From: Cephalotus follicularis
Taxonomy: Eukaryota; Streptophyta; Magnoliopsida; Oxalidales; Cephalotaceae
Reading direction: 5' to 3'
Assembly: GCA_001972305.1 (NCBI GenBank)
Contig: BDDD01000045.1
Coordinates: 650,869-714,868, forward strand
Length of the DNA: 64,000 bases
In this document: positions 23,345-36,403 of the stretch, one piece after another
How the letters are laid out: each line of letters starts with the position of its first letter
Position numbering within the stretch: position 1 is the first letter of the stretch
Translations under genes and position numbers: made by a program
Notes under the pieces: model-generated
The model's database searches: none
What the model was told of the DNA's origin: nothing
What the model saw: the letters and a program-made list of their open reading frames with translations, nothing else

Positions 23345-24338
23345 ATTGATGGCCTGCACGGCCGCAATGAAAACAAACTCCAGGTTTTGCATTACTCCCC
23401 TAACTAGGAGTACCCTGAGCGGCAGACTGCTATGATTTGTTCTTTGATGACTTAGTTGGAGAACCACTACCTTGCCACTTCGACGAAGCTGGCCTAGACT
23501 GTGTGGAGGTTTGTTTAGCTTGTTGGGCTCGGGCTCTCTCCACATGATCTTCATTCTGAATACTCTCCAACAACCTCGCCTTTTGGGTGACCTGTACAAA
23601 AGTATCCAACTCCATAGCTCTAATCTTTGCCTAAAGATTCGGTCGTAGGCCTTTCAGATACCTCCGAATATTTTTCTCCTCATCTGTCACCAGATAGGCT
23701 GAATGTCTAGCTAACTCCATGAACTTGGCCTGGTATTCGGCCACTGTCATCTAACCTCGACGCAACTCCAAGACCTCCGTCTCTCTTCGCTCACGCTCCA
23801 CATGTGGCACATAAGCCTCCAAGAATTCTGCCCGAAACCTATCCCAAGTATTGTCAAGTCCCATAGACTCCCACTTCGCCTTGACCATCTCCCACCAATG
23901 AGTGGCCTCGCCCCATAAACGATAAACAACAAACTTCAACTTCTGATCATTAGTGCAACCCATCATATCAAAGATCTTCTCTAGATCTTGCAACCACCTT
24001 TCTGCAACAGTAGCATCAAGCTCTCCCTTGAAGATAGGAGGGTTTTGCCTCATGAATCTATCAAGGTTCCTCCCAAACTGGTTTGCATCGTGCCGCGCAC
24101 CATGGCTGGGAGCCATGTGCAGTGGCTGAGCCTGTGCGTATAACCGACGCATCTCCTCCATATGAGCTGCATTAGCAGCCATCTGCTGCTGGAAGTAGTT
24201 AGCTATCCAATCCATCGGATCTCTCCTTTCATTTGCTACCTCAGGAACATTTATATCAGCATCTTCCCCGTTATTTGCTTCATGGGGAATATTTGGATTG
24301 ACCGTGCGAGCTCTTCCACTCCTCCTCCTTCCATCCAT
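23345..24338 (-). pseudogene. gag of element E
   Basis: The start MDGRRRSGRA at 24338 is the first ATG with gag-like sequence; an upstream ATG at 24485 lies in the LTR. The core has NPPIFKGELDATVAERWLQDLEKIFD and GEATHWWEMVKAKW. The frame is stopped by TAG near 23753, then reads on in the same frame through MTVAEYQAKFMELARHS, an Arg-rich linker, and Cys/His sequence CFHCGRAGHQ. At least four in-frame stops are present. Gag would form the particle and bind the RNA. Confidence 0.85.
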
Positions 24339-24435
24339 TTCGTTTCCTATAAGGAAGATGTGATTAGTCATCTCAAGGAAACAAGAGTTAATTGCCAAGG
24401 AACTTATCCAAGCTAAGCATATAATATTCATATAT

Positions 24436-24447
24436 GCTCTGATACCA
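24436..24447 (-). other. Primer-binding site of element E
   Basis: The minus strand reads TGGTATCAGAGC, a full match to the complement of the 3' end of initiator methionine tRNA, four bases after the 5' LTR. Confidence 0.92.
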
Positions 24448-25599
24448 CTGCTGTCAAATCCCGTTCTCCACAACATGTAATACAAGACCCGGAGGTCATG
24501 GCAATTAACATATATTTATATATATTCAGCTTATACGAAATCAGGAAAATTAAAAACTTTCCAAATCAATTAATATATTGCGGAAGCATTTAAACATAAG
24601 CCGAATTAAAATACATAACATGTATCACATACTACATATTACTAATTGTCCCACCATAATACAAATATTCCATCGTTAATTGCCCTCAAACGGAGCATGA
24701 TCAAAATATTATCCATTCAATCCATAACTCCACTAGTTACGATAAACATTAATCCATCGTTTACAATAACAATTTAACAATCTCCAAAAGGAATACAATT
24801 CCATAAATTAGCATTATTACAGCTTTATTCTTCTCCCATGCTTGCCCATATCGGTTCCACTGCATCAGTCTGAAATTGATAGGGTTAGCCGAATCTACTG
24901 GCTAAGTGGAAAAAATATAAATACATTTTTGAGTCAACGATATTAAATGCCATGTAATGATTGCATTATGATTCAATACATAATATATAACAATATATAT
25001 ATATATATATGTATATTTACTAATACGTGAGCAACCATGCCAAGTGGCTACATCGACACAATCCAGCAATCATGTCCTCAAAGGACAAAACAATCCAATC
25101 AATCAACATGAAGAACGTCGCCATCTCCTGGCCCCGACGTTGTACTCCTACTCCTGCCCCGTCTCGGGCCGACTCGAAGCAAGTCAACAATCCATGTTAC
25201 TTGCATCGCGGCTAAGTAACCAATGTGGGTGTCCCTAGCCATCTCCTGGCACATAGAGCCCAAACTCGCCATTAGTCGTCAATGGCAACCTTCGCCACAC
25301 GACTAATACGACAACAACCCCAATCACAATCCAGCAATCAATCCAAAAAGCAATTCGTTTCAAGTAATTTATAAGTTATAAAATACTTGAATACTTACAT
25401 TTGTTCAAAATGTAAATCCAATCCTTAAAATCATTTTCAATCCTTTGAAATACAATATTTCATGTAAAATAATGATTTATTTAAAATCATGTATGCACTT
25501 TCCAAGATGCTAAAACATTTTAGAAGTCAATAACAATCTAATCAACTATTCAATCTATAACAATAAGCAAGCAAACATATGCTCAAAATGCAACAGGGT

Positions 25600-25992
25600 C
25601 TAATCGCGTCAACGTGTACCATATAGGCGTTAACTTCCAAAACAATCACTTTAAGCGTCGCCGTTTAACTTCTAGGCATCGATGCTTATGTCCTTTAAGC
25701 GTCAGCGTTTAATCCTTAGGGTCAGCGCTTATCAGAAGCGTTATGCATTAACATGTTGTCACCTTGGCGTTGACGCTTAGGGTAGGGACCCTTTAGCGTC
25801 AGTGCTTAACCTGTAGCGTCGATGCTTTAAGGTAGGAACCTTAGGCGTCGACGCTTCACGTGTCCATTTCTACGCTTAACGAATTATAGCGTCGACGCTT
25901 TCCTCTGAGTGTCGACGTTTATCATGGAATCAACGTTTATTCACCACATAACAATCAAAGCATTGACGCTTCCCTCATAAGCATTGACGGTT
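25600..25992. repeat. Palindrome-motif array 1 in the right LTR of element E
   Basis: The same array as at 18190-18600; individual copies have diverged between the two LTRs, mostly by transitions at CpG. Confidence 0.8.
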
Positions 25993-26754
25993 CTGCAAAC
26001 CAGAACATCATCTTCTTCATCTCAACACAATACCAGTGGAATTCAAACCAATCATACATGCAATTCAGTCCAATATTTACTCAGAATATAACATGCATTG
26101 GCAGGCTAACAACTCAAGGTAATCATAGCATCAATCACACAATCCAATGAATCCACAACAACCATGTGATTCACCAATGAACACTTATTACCAATGAACT
26201 CAAATTTGCATGTATATAATCCCTACCTTAGATTCCAAGTTAGGAATCGAAGTCCACCTCTTTAAGTCCACTGACCAGTAGCTTTTGAGCTTCTCAGCAG
26301 CTCCAAATCCGGCCTAGCAGCTCTAACCAGGTTCAACTCCAAGTTCCAAGCTCCCAAGCTTTTATACTGGTTCAAAAATGGAGAAATTTTCTCACCCTTT
26401 CTTTCCTTTTCTTTTCCACTTTTTGTATTCTCTCTTTCCTTTCTTGTTTTTCTCTATTGTTTTCTTTTCTTCACTTTTCCCTTTCTCAGCTGAAGGTTGA
26501 AGGAGATGAGAGGTATTTTATGCAGGTTACTTTCTATTTCCCTTTCTTCAGCCAGTTTTGCATGGCACCAGGTGCCCTCCACTTTCTTTTCCATCAGCTG
26601 CATGTGCATAGGTGTCCATCTCCCACTTTCATCCGGCCAGAATGGTGTACAGGTGTCCCATTCTTTCTCCCCTTTGGTCGCATGACGCACATGTGGCATT
26701 CTAATTCATTTCCCTTGAAGAAAATGGTGGACACTTAGTGCAGTTGTGCTGTCA

Positions 26755-26925
26755 GACAGCCTAAGTGTCGCCGGTTATATCGTGGGCGTCGACACTTAAC
26801 CCTGTGTACGCATTGTAGTCGATGCTTATTTCTGGGCGTCAACACTTTGAACATTTGTACCTTAAGCGCACGTTTTGCTCTATAGGCGTTGATGCTTACT
26901 TCAAGGTGTCGGCGCTTAAGGTCAT
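26755..26925. repeat. Palindrome-motif array 2 in the right LTR of element E
   Basis: Counterpart of the array at 19405-19575. Confidence 0.75.
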
Positions 26926-27081
26926 TTCCACAATTTTTAAATCCATACAACACTTCTAACATTCTTTACTCAGAATTCAGTGTCACAAGTTGAAAAATTC
27001 CATCATTCTCATTAATTCAACATTTAATTACAACGGAATTAAAACAATACATTGGATAGATATTTGGGACATTACAGAGAC

Positions 27082-27423
27082 TCTATTTTGTTACAGGTAA
27101 CACCACCGGGACCTGTGGTCATCAAGATTGCTAGTTCCACATATCCGTAGAAATCTTAAAGTTTGTAATACTTTATTTTCATTGCTTTTAACATGTATTT
27201 AACTTTTATTGTATTTGTATTGATATCATATTGGAGCTCATGTTTGTAATAATTAAGTATCAATTATTGTTAGTACTTATGAAACTTAATGAATTACATC
27301 TGTTTTGATAAAATTTTAAATTATCCTGCTTTTTAATAAGGTACCTTGGCCCGACTACTATCTTTGACTATATTCACCGCGTGTGACGCAACGCATCTGG
27401 CCCTCTTGGTATGGGACGTCACA
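27082..27423 (+). repeat. 5' LTR of element D, second part
   Basis: After the GAGAC duplication the LTR of D resumes and ends TGGGACGTCACA at 27423, directly before a primer-binding site. Together with the first part the LTR is about 2.67 kb, a usual size for this lineage. Confidence 0.7.
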
Positions 27424-27425
27424 TT

Positions 27426-27436
27426 TGGTACAGAGC
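27426..27436 (+). other. Primer-binding site of element D
   Basis: TGGTACAGAGC differs by one lost base from TGGTATCAGAGC, the complement of the 3' end of initiator methionine tRNA, which primes most chromoviruses. The position, 3 bases after the LTR end, is as expected. Confidence 0.65.
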
Positions 27437-27530
27437 GACATGTCGGCTTGCTTGGTGAAGTATTGAATTTTAGTGATAATTACTGTCGATGTTCCTAATA
27501 TGAATCTAACCTTTTTCCTTAATAAGGAAG

Positions 27531-27816
27531 ATGATGGATGGTAGAGGAAGAAGTGGCCGCAGAGGTAGACGAAATGTTCAAACCCTTGTTGTTGAAGATG
27601 AGTCCGTATTTGAGAGCTTTTCTGGAGTATGATCCTAATGCTCCACCTCAAAGAGCCGATCCTAAATTATGGAGGCAAGTGTGCGCGACCACGGTACATA
27701 TGAGAAATCTAATGGGACACAAGGCTAAAAGGGTAAAGCGTAAGACAAGGAGAGATAGTCCTTTGAATTAGTTTCTTAGGTTGCAACCACCCGCCTTTTT
27801 AGGACTTCCAGATCCT
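27531..27816 (+). pseudogene. gag start of element D
   Basis: The reading frame opens MMDGRGRSGRRGRRNVQ, resembling the basic gag start of element E (MDGRRRSGRA). It breaks after about 30 codons. Close to the end, QPPAFLGLPDPSI leads into the sequence that continues, after the insertion of element F, as AESWLLQLEKIFQVL at 44954. The duplicated target TCTAT (27817-27821) marks the cut. Confidence 0.7.
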
Positions 27817-27821
27817 TCTAT
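27817..27821. repeat. Target-site duplication of element F (TCTAT)
   Basis: TCTAT is found here and at 44948-44952. Both copies lie inside the gag frame of element D. Confidence 0.9.
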
Positions 27822-28768
27822 TGTGACGACCCGTTCCCGAACCCGAGCCGCTACAAGGATCTGGGATGACTTTAACCATAACCAATAGCACAAACTGGTC
27901 ATATGAAAAACCTTCAGTCATCTTCTCCTTCATATTTTTTTTCTCAGCACAGCACGAGAGCAGAGGACTGGACGTCCACCTGCGCCTCGGCTACCCACTG
28001 CAACGGACTGGCACCAAGCGCCAAGGTCTTGCTTGTCCTCAGTCTCCACGGCAGAGGACCAGACCTACAACCATATGGACATAGCATCCATGCATACACA
28101 CATACATGATAAAGAAAGAGTAGAAAGAGATAGTCATTTTATAGTGGTTCGACATAGAATATGCATACGTCCACTTCCTCAATCATCCATGAGGTTCCAC
28201 TAGTATGAAGTTCATTACATACAAGGTTACATAGCTTAGAAAATACAGAGAATGAAAGGATAACTACACCGGCCATATATGGTAGAGAAGCCGCACCAGA
28301 CTTCATCATTCAGGGAAGCTATGTGAAACCAGAGGCCACTGCTCAACAAGACCCGAGGAGAGCACCCCAAGGATGTATTACGAAGAGGAGCAGGGGACTT
28401 CAACTAGAGGAGAGCCTCAACTCACTGTTTCATTAAATCCTCAACACTGTCTTCCAAGACACCAACGCGCACTGTATCACTTAAAACCCAAGGGAGCACC
28501 CACGAGCTCTACACGTGATCACTTAACACTGTCTTCCAAGACACCAACACGCATCGTATCACTTAACACCCGAGGAGAGCACCCACGTGTTCTACACTTG
28601 ATCACTTAACACTTTGGTCTATGGTCAGGGGAGACACATCGCCAGAGGAACCACAACACCAGACCACAATGCTAGGGGAACAACAACGGCAGACCACAAT
28701 CTCTGTAAGGCACCAGACAACATGCTCCACAAGTACCAGGCCACAAGCACTACAAGGTACCAGGCAAC

Positions 28769-28975
28769 AAGCTAGACCACAAGTACTGCCTGCCCAGACA
28801 ACAAGCCAGACCAGAAGCACTTCCTGCCCAGTCAACAAGCCAGACCACAAGCACTGCCTGCCCAGTCAACAACCCAAACCAAAGGCACTGCCTGCCCAGA
28901 CAACAAGCCAGACCACAAGCACTGCCTGCCCAGTCAATAAGCCAGACCACAAGCACTGCCTGCCCAGTCAACAAG
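28769..28975. repeat. Tandem array of a 34-bp unit in the left LTR of element F
   Basis: About six copies of a unit containing AAGCACTGCCTGCCCAG. The other LTR has five copies at 34168-34347. Confidence 0.9.
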
Positions 28976-29178
28976 CTAGACCATGGATATCAACCATCCA
29001 CAGATGCCAACCCACTCCCAACACCAGACCAGGTAGCCCGAGGAGATTCACGCTCGAGAAGGAATCTTCAATAAAACACCAGAGAAGCCACTTCGCTCAG
29101 TCAACGCCCGAGGAGACTACTACATAAGCAATACCCGAGAGGGGGGGGGGGGGTTGGGACCACCACAACAGCAAATGG

Positions 29179-29545
29179 CCGGGGAGACCATCACACAAGC
29201 GATACCCAGGGAGACCACCACACAAGCAAATGCCCGGGGAGAAACCACACCAGCAACGCCCGGGGAGACCACCATACCAGCAATGCCCGGGGAGACCACC
29301 ACACCAGCAAATGCCCAAGGAGACCACCACAACAGCAAATGCCTGGGGAGACCACCACACTAGCAAATGTCCAAGGAGACCACTATACCAGCAATGCCCG
29401 GGGAGACCACCACACCAGCAAATGCCCAAGGAGACCACCACAACAGCAAATGCCCGAGGAGACCACCACACCAGAAAATACCCAAGGAGACCACCACACC
29501 AGCAATGCCTGGGGAGACCACCACAACAATAATTCCCGGGAAGGC
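29179..29545. repeat. Tandem array of a 27-28-bp unit in the left LTR of element F
   Basis: About thirteen copies of GAGACCACCACACCAGCAAA plus TGCCC and a short purine stretch. In the right LTR only the last copies remain, at 43188-43290, because the rest was lost at the junction with element I. Long open frames across this array on both strands are a by-product of the repeat. Confidence 0.9.
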
Positions 29546-31199
29546 CACTGCAGTAACAATGCCCGTGCACAACGAAACGACAACGTTTAACATCAGTAAT
29601 GCCTGGGATCAAGACAAAGGCCCGGGGACAAACGCCAAGCATGGGACAACTACTCGAGGTCCCTCCAATGCTCAACTTACACTAAGGAGATGAAATCTCA
29701 CCCCGGCCTGGTACCCAAGAGATCCACCAGGGCTCACCCGACAAAACGTCTTCAGGGACCGAGCTGGTCCGAGGTCGGGAGGACGGGCAAAACTAAGGAA
29801 AACTCTTTACTCGCATACTTCCATAGCTGGAACCACCTCAGCAAACACAAGTAACAACTCCGTTGAAGGTCCATCAACATGGTCATGGGCTACAGGACTG
29901 TAAACATCCTTCATATACGCATATCGATACCCACTTCCAGAGCACCGCATGAACATCGACAGAAGGGCTACGCGAGCACTCCTTCCCCGGCAATGACACG
30001 TTTAGCGCACCTCACTACATGAACATCGATCGAGGGTCTACGTAAGCCCACCGCCGTCGAAAATCACCGCTCAGCCACTACCGAGGAGACACTTCAACTG
30101 GTAAATGCTCAAGAAGATGTTTGACATGCACTGCTCACAAAGGGACACCCAACGTGAACTACTCAGCAAGGAAAGCTTACTATGCACTGCTCAGCAGGGG
30201 ATATACATCAACTGACTCCTCTGCTGGGAAGCACATCGCACTAACTCCCTGACAAGAACACGCATCTTATTTGACCATAACAGCTGTATTCGTCACATAA
30301 GATCTGAGGAACCTCATCTACCCAGAATCTAAAAGCTAAAACACAACTCACAAACATCTAAACACAAAATGGTTAAGTTAGTACAATCATAAACGAAGCC
30401 ACAGTAAAACGTCACATACCTGGGTCTCTCAAGACCAGCTCTTGCAACGCTTACCAGTTCCTTGGAACTCCGAATCCACCATACCACTGGATCCTTCATA
30501 TTCCCAAAACTCGAACAACACATCTAGAGCTTTGGATCTACAAGCGGATCCACGTTTCACCATCTCAGATGTCAAACACACCAGGGATACCAACTCACTA
30601 CTCAACGTACTGAGGGACTCCGAATCCACCAAACCACACTCGGGTAGGGACATCAAAGACCAGTGAGAATAACCTTCAACCACGTTTGACTACAGAAGAA
30701 ATGGAGAAGAAGAGAAACAAAACTTGTACAGGAGATGCTCAGTCACGCCAGAAGTAATGATCCAACGAAAGAGGAAGCTTGAACCTCACAGGGAGTACTC
30801 ACACTCATAGAGACAGAGTTCATACCGCGCCTTCCCTTTCTTCCCTCTTCTTCCTACCTACTTCTCATACTAACTTCTCTCTTCTTACTTCTCACTGATT
30901 TCTTCTTCTCTATGTACTTCTTCACTAACTTCCTCTTTCTGCCCAAGGCGCTAGATTATATCACTTCACACACTCTCCCTGACACACGTATTTTCACATT
31001 GGAAACCGTTAGCTTCTCTTGTAAGCTTCACATATGGCTTAGTCAAAATAAATGACTCCCCATTAACGCCACTTTTGGGCCTTAAAAATTGCACAAGAGA
31101 GGACGCCCAATAGCTCAAGGAAAATAATAGAATTCAAACCAGGCCTTAACCAACAGATGACAAAGAAAATCTTCTGCAAAACCGAACCTGGGTATTACA

Positions 31200-31213
31200 A
31201 TCCTCCTCCCTTT
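31200..31213 (-). other. Polypurine tract of element F
   Basis: The minus strand reads AAAGGGAGGAGGAT directly before the left LTR, which therefore is the 3' LTR. Confidence 0.75.
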
Positions 31214-33202
31214 AAGAATGTTGTCCCTAAAATTCGCTCGCCTACCGTGACAGAAACTGAGGAGAGATCACGCTACCCGGTAAAACCTTCACAAAGCCTT
31301 ACGAACCCACTCAAGCAAGAACTCCAGAGTTCGTAGCCTGAGGATTCCTCAAGGTCCAGAGATGCTAACCACATAAGTCCAAGGACAACCCATCCAAGGA
31401 AACAACTTAGCAAGATATTCATCTTCAGAGGAAATAAAGCTGCTCAGGAAAATCACAGTATCAGGGGATCAGAGGATTTTTAAGACTACGGGAACCACTT
31501 CGGCAATAGATAAGCTTCACTGCATTCATAACGACAGCAATCCTCTGCAACATACTGATACCAAAAATAAGATACAAGCTACTGGAACAACCATCAATAG
31601 TGATAAAAGAGTTATGCCAGAAGTCCATAGACCATAGGAGTTCAGCTAGAAAATTCATCAGCAACATATATGAATAGATACCACTGCCCGACCGGAAAGA
31701 CAATCGATCATAATATATGTTGTGCCAACATCACGTCAGCAAGATAACAAGATAATCCAGAAACACGTCGGCCGAGTCTTGAGATCCTCAAGCCTGGCAG
31801 AGCCACATCCGCAATACCTGCAAAACAACACATCAACAAAAACCTTGGCCCAACGGCCCATACAAGCATCTGCCACTGGAAATCCATCAGCTCATCTCAA
31901 ACGGCGTGTACACAGGGCCAGAGGAAAAATCATGGCTAAAGGGTATGCACCGGTCCCTACTCATGCCAACACATGGATACCATGGCTCGGTCTCCAATAG
32001 AGGTTCTTCGGCTTGCAAGCACGATCCTTCTCCCTGAGGATTCGCGACCGCTCCACAGGGGTTCCCGGGTGATCAGGCACGACCCTCCCCCTGAGAGTTA
32101 AAGCAGATCACCAGCGTTAATGAAGGGCCGATAGCTAGTGCCCGTAACCCCCTTATCAGTATAGTGTAGGAGAACATTGATCGAGGGGCCCACGTATCAC
32201 GCCCGAGCTACGCCCTTATCGGCAATCACCTAGCTCAACTGACAACTTCCATCGGAGGTCCTCGGCTCGCAAGCACGACTCATCCCCGAGGGGCAATGCA
32301 AAAACGATGAACATCGACTATGGAACCTAGGCGCAGAGCACACTCAACAGTTCATCATAGACAATGGCACTGCTAAATGCAGCTGCGATCAAACGCAAAC
32401 TCCTCCTCGGCCATGAGAGGGTCGCAAAACAACATCCAGCATCCGCAACTATAGCATGAACATCGATCGAGGGGCTACGCAATCACTCCCTTGTCGGCAA
32501 TCATGCAGCATCATGAACATCGAGAGAAGGGCTATTCTAGCACACCTTCACCGGTAATCACATGCAAGGGCATCGTGAACATCGAGAGAAGGGCTATTCT
32601 AGCACACCTTCACCAGCAATCACATGCAAGGGCAGCCCACAGGGTCTGTTGGCAAGAGTAGCGGATCCTGCATGTCTGCACTCAACGCAAGAATTCGTTA
32701 TAGACCGACGAAAGGTGCAGATCTGGGTATGGAACTCAGGGGCAGTACCACTTAACAATCACATCATAGACCAATGGACTGTTAGATGGCCATCGGATCG
32801 AACGCAAACTCAGCCTCACCCAGGGGGTGCAATCTCAGCAAGCCACGTGTCACCAGCCATTCTCAGCACATGGGTTAGATTTTAGAGAACAAGTGATAGA
32901 AATAAGAAAATAACATAAGGAAAAGGAGTTTTTTCCACTTACTGATCCTCTGCAACTACTACCACTTACCAGATTCTCAGCTTACCAGGTTCTTAATGCT
33001 CTGGATTACTTGTCAGGCCCAAGTCCAGTGACAAAACCAATCGATGTCCTCCAATTATACCATCTGCCATACCAGAAATAAGAGAATCCCAACCTCAGTG
33101 TTGTCACATACTCCTCGTACTCAGACGAAACACCAACTTCCCATCTTTAAAGTTCTTCCCAACCTCAAAGAATTTCAGAACCACACGGATCACTAAACCG
33201 GT
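31214..33202 (-). other. Non-coding interior of element F
   Basis: No gag or pol motif was recognised on either strand. A minus-strand stretch ending FRDNILKGG just before the polypurine tract, and a frame at 31461-31703, may be traces of a Ty3 ancestor, but this is weak. A motif GAACATCGA-GA-GGGCTA with a variable tail recurs several times here (about 32172, 32458, 32516, 32577) and in the LTRs (29952, 30023). Two copies at 32516-32637 form a 61-bp tandem repeat. Confidence 0.6.
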
Positions 33203-33220
33203 CTCTCTAATACAAAAAAT
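33203..33220 (-). other. Degenerate primer-binding site of element F
   Basis: The minus strand reads ATTTTTTGTATTAGAGAG directly after the right LTR, resembling TGGTATCAGAG with substitutions. Confidence 0.5.
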
Positions 33221-34500
33221 TGTGATGACCCGTTCCCGAACCTGATTCGCTACAAGGATCTGGGATGACTTTAACCATAACCCATGGCACAAACTAGTCA
33301 TATGAAAAACCTTCTGTCATCTTCTCCTTCATACTTTTTTTTTCAGCACAGCACAAGAGCAGAGGGCTGGACGTCCACCTGCGCCTCGGCTACCTACTGC
33401 AACGGACTGGCGTCAAGTGCCAAGGTCTTGCTTGTCCTCAGTCTCCACGACAGAGGACCAGACCTACAACCATATGGATATAGTATCCATGCATACACGC
33501 ATACATGATAAAGAAAGATTAGAAAGCGACAGTCATTTTATAGTGATTCGACACAGAATATGCCTACGACCACTTCCTTAATCATCCATGAGGTTCCACT
33601 AGTATGAAGTTCATTACATACAAGGTTACATAGCTTAGCAAATACAAAGAATGAAAGGATAACCACACTGGCCATACATGGCAGAGAAGCCGCACCAGAC
33701 TTCATCATTCAGGGAAGCTATGCCAAACCAGAGGCCACTGCTCAACAAGACCCGAGGAGAGCACCCCAAGGATGTATTACGAAGAGGAGCAGGGGACTTC
33801 AACGAGAGGAGAGCCTCAACTCACCGTTTCATTAAATCCTCAACACTGTCTTCCAAGACACCAACACGCACCGTATCACTTAAAACCCAAGGGAGCACCC
33901 ACGAGGTCTACACGTGATCACTTAACACTGTTTTCCAAGACACCAACACGCACCGTATCACTTAACACTTGAGGAGATCACCCTCGTGTTCTACACGTGA
34001 TCACTTAACACTTTGGTCTATGGTCATGGGAGACACAACGCTAGAAGAACCACAACACCAGACCACAATGCCAGGGGAACCACAACGGCATACCACAATC
34101 ATTGTAAGGCACGAGACAACAAGCTTCGTAAGTACCAGGCCACAAGCACTATAAGGTACCAGGAAACAAGCCAGACCACAAGTACTGGCTGCCCAGACAA
34201 TAAGCCAGACCATAAGCACTGCCTGCCCAGTCAAAGCACCAGACCACAAGCATTGCCTGCCCAGTCAAAGCGCCAGACCACAAGCACTGCCTGCCCAGAC
34301 AACAAGCCAGACCACAAGCACTGCCTGCCCAATCAACAAGCCAGACCACGGATATCAACCATCCACAGATGCCAACCCACTCCCAACACCAGACCAGGTA
34401 GCCCGAGGAGATTCACGCCCGAGAAGGCATCTTCAACAAAACACCAGAGAATCCACTTCGCTCAGTCAACACTTGAGGAGACTACTACATAAGCAATACT
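33221..34500 (-). repeat. Right (5') LTR of element F, first part
   Basis: It starts TGTGATGACCCGTTCC on the plus strand and follows the left LTR base by base with scattered differences until AAGCAATACT at 34500, where element I begins. Its 34-bp tandem array is at 34168-34347. Confidence 0.88.
34168..34347. repeat. Tandem array of a 34-bp unit in the right LTR of element F
   Basis: About five copies of the unit also seen at 28769-28975, with some units shortened by two bases. Confidence 0.85.
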
Positions 34501-34894
34501 CGGTTTTTGCTGCTTCATCGACAAGTAGAGATTGCAAGTCTCCTTCTTGCGGATTGAGTGACATAGCAGCCGATTGAGTGATTGGAAGCTCAACTTTTGA
34601 AGCTTCAGTGAAAGGTAGGACTTCTTACCGAATTTCCTACTGCTTGCATTGAGTGATTGAACTGATTGTATTGATTGAATTGAATTGAATGTATTGAGTG
34701 AAATTAGGGTTTTTAGTAAATCCTTGACCTAATTATTAATAGAAAGATTTAAATGTTAAATTGAAGGTTGTAATTAGTTTTACTAACCTTAAAGACTGAT
34801 TTTTAACCCTTGGTTTCTTAAAAAAATGGATTTGATTGGATTTTGGCTTGAAAATTGCTGGTTTTTTGTAGAAAAATTGGTCATTCCCAGCAAA

Positions 34895-35235
34895 GACATC
34901 GATCCCCTTGCCCATGGACATCGATGTCTTTCGCTTTGGGATACAGCCTCCTTGATTTCACAGCAAAGACATCGATGTCTTTGAAAGGCGTCGACGTCTT
35001 TTGCTTGAGATGCCTTTCACCAGAGAAGGTGTCGACGCGAGACATCGATGCGCATTCCGAGGCCATTTTCATTGAAACGCGTCGAGATCTTTGTCCAAGG
35101 ACATCGACGTCTTTGGCCAAATTGAGAAAAACATCGATGTCTTTCAAAGACATTGATGCCTTTCTACCGTTTTCAAAGGCATGCCCTGATACGCATCAAT
35201 GTCTTTGGCCAAGGACATCGACGCCTTTCGGGCTG
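34895..35235. repeat. Palindrome-motif array in the left LTR of element I
   Basis: About a dozen copies of AAAGACATCGATGTCTTT or half-copies, some with ACGTC in place of ATGTC, in 340 bp. The 18-mer is a perfect palindrome. Confidence 0.85.
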
Positions 35236-36403
35236 AGTGGAGTTTTTAACTGTTAAAGCTGGTTTTTCAACCCTTTTCACATTGCCGCTTGACCGGAGCC
35301 TCATTTGAGGTATTCAAGCGTTTAAACCACAGTTTTTAATGGTTTTCAAAGATCGAATTTATAGATTGATAAGTGACAGCTTGAGCCATAGGTGACGACC
35401 CAGTGACTTTCATTGACACAATAGATGTTCATTCCTATTCTATCGATTCGATTGTCACCACCTAGCGGCTATTGATTTAATGATTGATTATTTGAGTCGT
35501 AGGTGTTGCTGTGAGTCTAAGTCGGTAAAATGGACGCACGTTCCCATCCCTCCATTAGGCACCACCACTTATTGACTTTGCTTCGACGTTGTATTGATAC
35601 ATTGATCGATTGCTTGAGTCATGAGTGTTGTTGTGAGTCTAAGTCGGTACGATGGATGCACGCTTCTCTATTACACACCATCACTTATTGACTTTACTTA
35701 CATTGTATTGACTTGATTGATTGATTGTATTGTATGGATCCTATAGAGCGACCTTGTGGTTTATGTCGGCATGTTAGGTTGACTTTATCCACCTATTCCG
35801 TCGATCGTTTCTTTTATTGTATTGTCTTACTGATGAGCATGTGCTGACGAGCATGATTGATTAACGATTGATGCTCGCTAAGGGCCGTAGCTCCCTAACG
35901 GCATCAGTAGCTCCCTCAGCTGTAGCTCATCGAGATTGTATTGGCCCAGCCATAGGCTGGAAGATCTATGTGTTCCAGACCTGATCAGTCTGAGAATCGT
36001 AGATAGATCTCCCACCCTTTTTGAAGGACTACCTTCCGTGGGATTGATCACTACTAACTGATTGATATTGTATTGACACCGGTCGCATGCTCTATAGGAT
36101 ATTGATTGATTGATTGGGTGTTTTATACACCACCATTGAATGTCTGATATTGATTGATTGATTGGGTGTTTATACACCACCATTGAGTGTTTGCTATTAA
36201 TTGATTGTTATAGATCCTATCCGTATGCTATGTTATGGGCCATTGTCATACGGGTAGTCTGATCGCCAATTGTACATGTACATTTGCCATGTCATGCATT
36301 GATATTGTACACCGCACATTGATATTGTATAGATTGTCATCGATATTGCACATTGTACATGAATACATGCTGCATGGGGTTTCTGCTTAGCCAGTGTGGC
36401 TAA

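Larger units (their letters stand above)
17019..27076 (-). mobile_element. Element E: complete Tekay/Del-type chromovirus
   Basis: Two LTRs (24452-27076 as 5' LTR, 17019-19724 as 3' LTR) flank an internal region of 4.7 kb with gag, protease, reverse transcriptase, RNase H, integrase and chromodomain on the minus strand. A perfect 5-bp duplication GAGAC lies at 17014-17018 and 27077-27081. Primer site and polypurine tract are present. It sits inside the 5' LTR of element D in the opposite orientation. Its genes are disabled by stops, frameshifts and a loss of the polymerase active-site motif. Confidence 0.95.
24452..27076 (-). repeat. 5' LTR of element E
   Basis: The length is 2625 bp, from TGTCAAATCCCG to GGGACATTACA on the plus strand. 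In a stretch of about 210 bases near its left end I counted nine differences from the partner LTR, about 4 percent. A primer site for initiator methionine tRNA lies directly beside it at 24436-24447. Confidence 0.93.
27822..31199 (-). repeat. Left (3') LTR of element F
   Basis: The plus strand runs from TGTGACGACCCGTTCC to CCTGGGTATTACA, 3378 bp. It is GC-richer than its surroundings and includes two tandem arrays (28769-28975 and 29179-29545) and a run of 13 G at 29141-29153. In about 235 bases near 29570-29800 I counted roughly twelve differences from the other LTR. Confidence 0.9.

Noticed and set aside
28602..29127. Open frames with repeated TSQTTSTACPV or mirror-strand LACCLGRQC patterns
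   Set aside because: By-product of the 34-bp tandem array; the same region in the other LTR (34001-34492) has different frame breaks.
29097..29693. Long open frames on both strands with Gly/Val/Trp-rich or Pro/Thr-rich repeats
   Set aside because: They are translations of the 28-bp tandem array in the LTR of element F. The unit has no stop in several frames, so long frames are expected without coding function.
34855..35256. Open frames of 90-138 codons across the ACATCGATGTCTTT array (also 41154-41673)
   Set aside because: The palindromic motif is free of stops in several frames on both strands; the frames differ between the two LTRs and match no family known to me.
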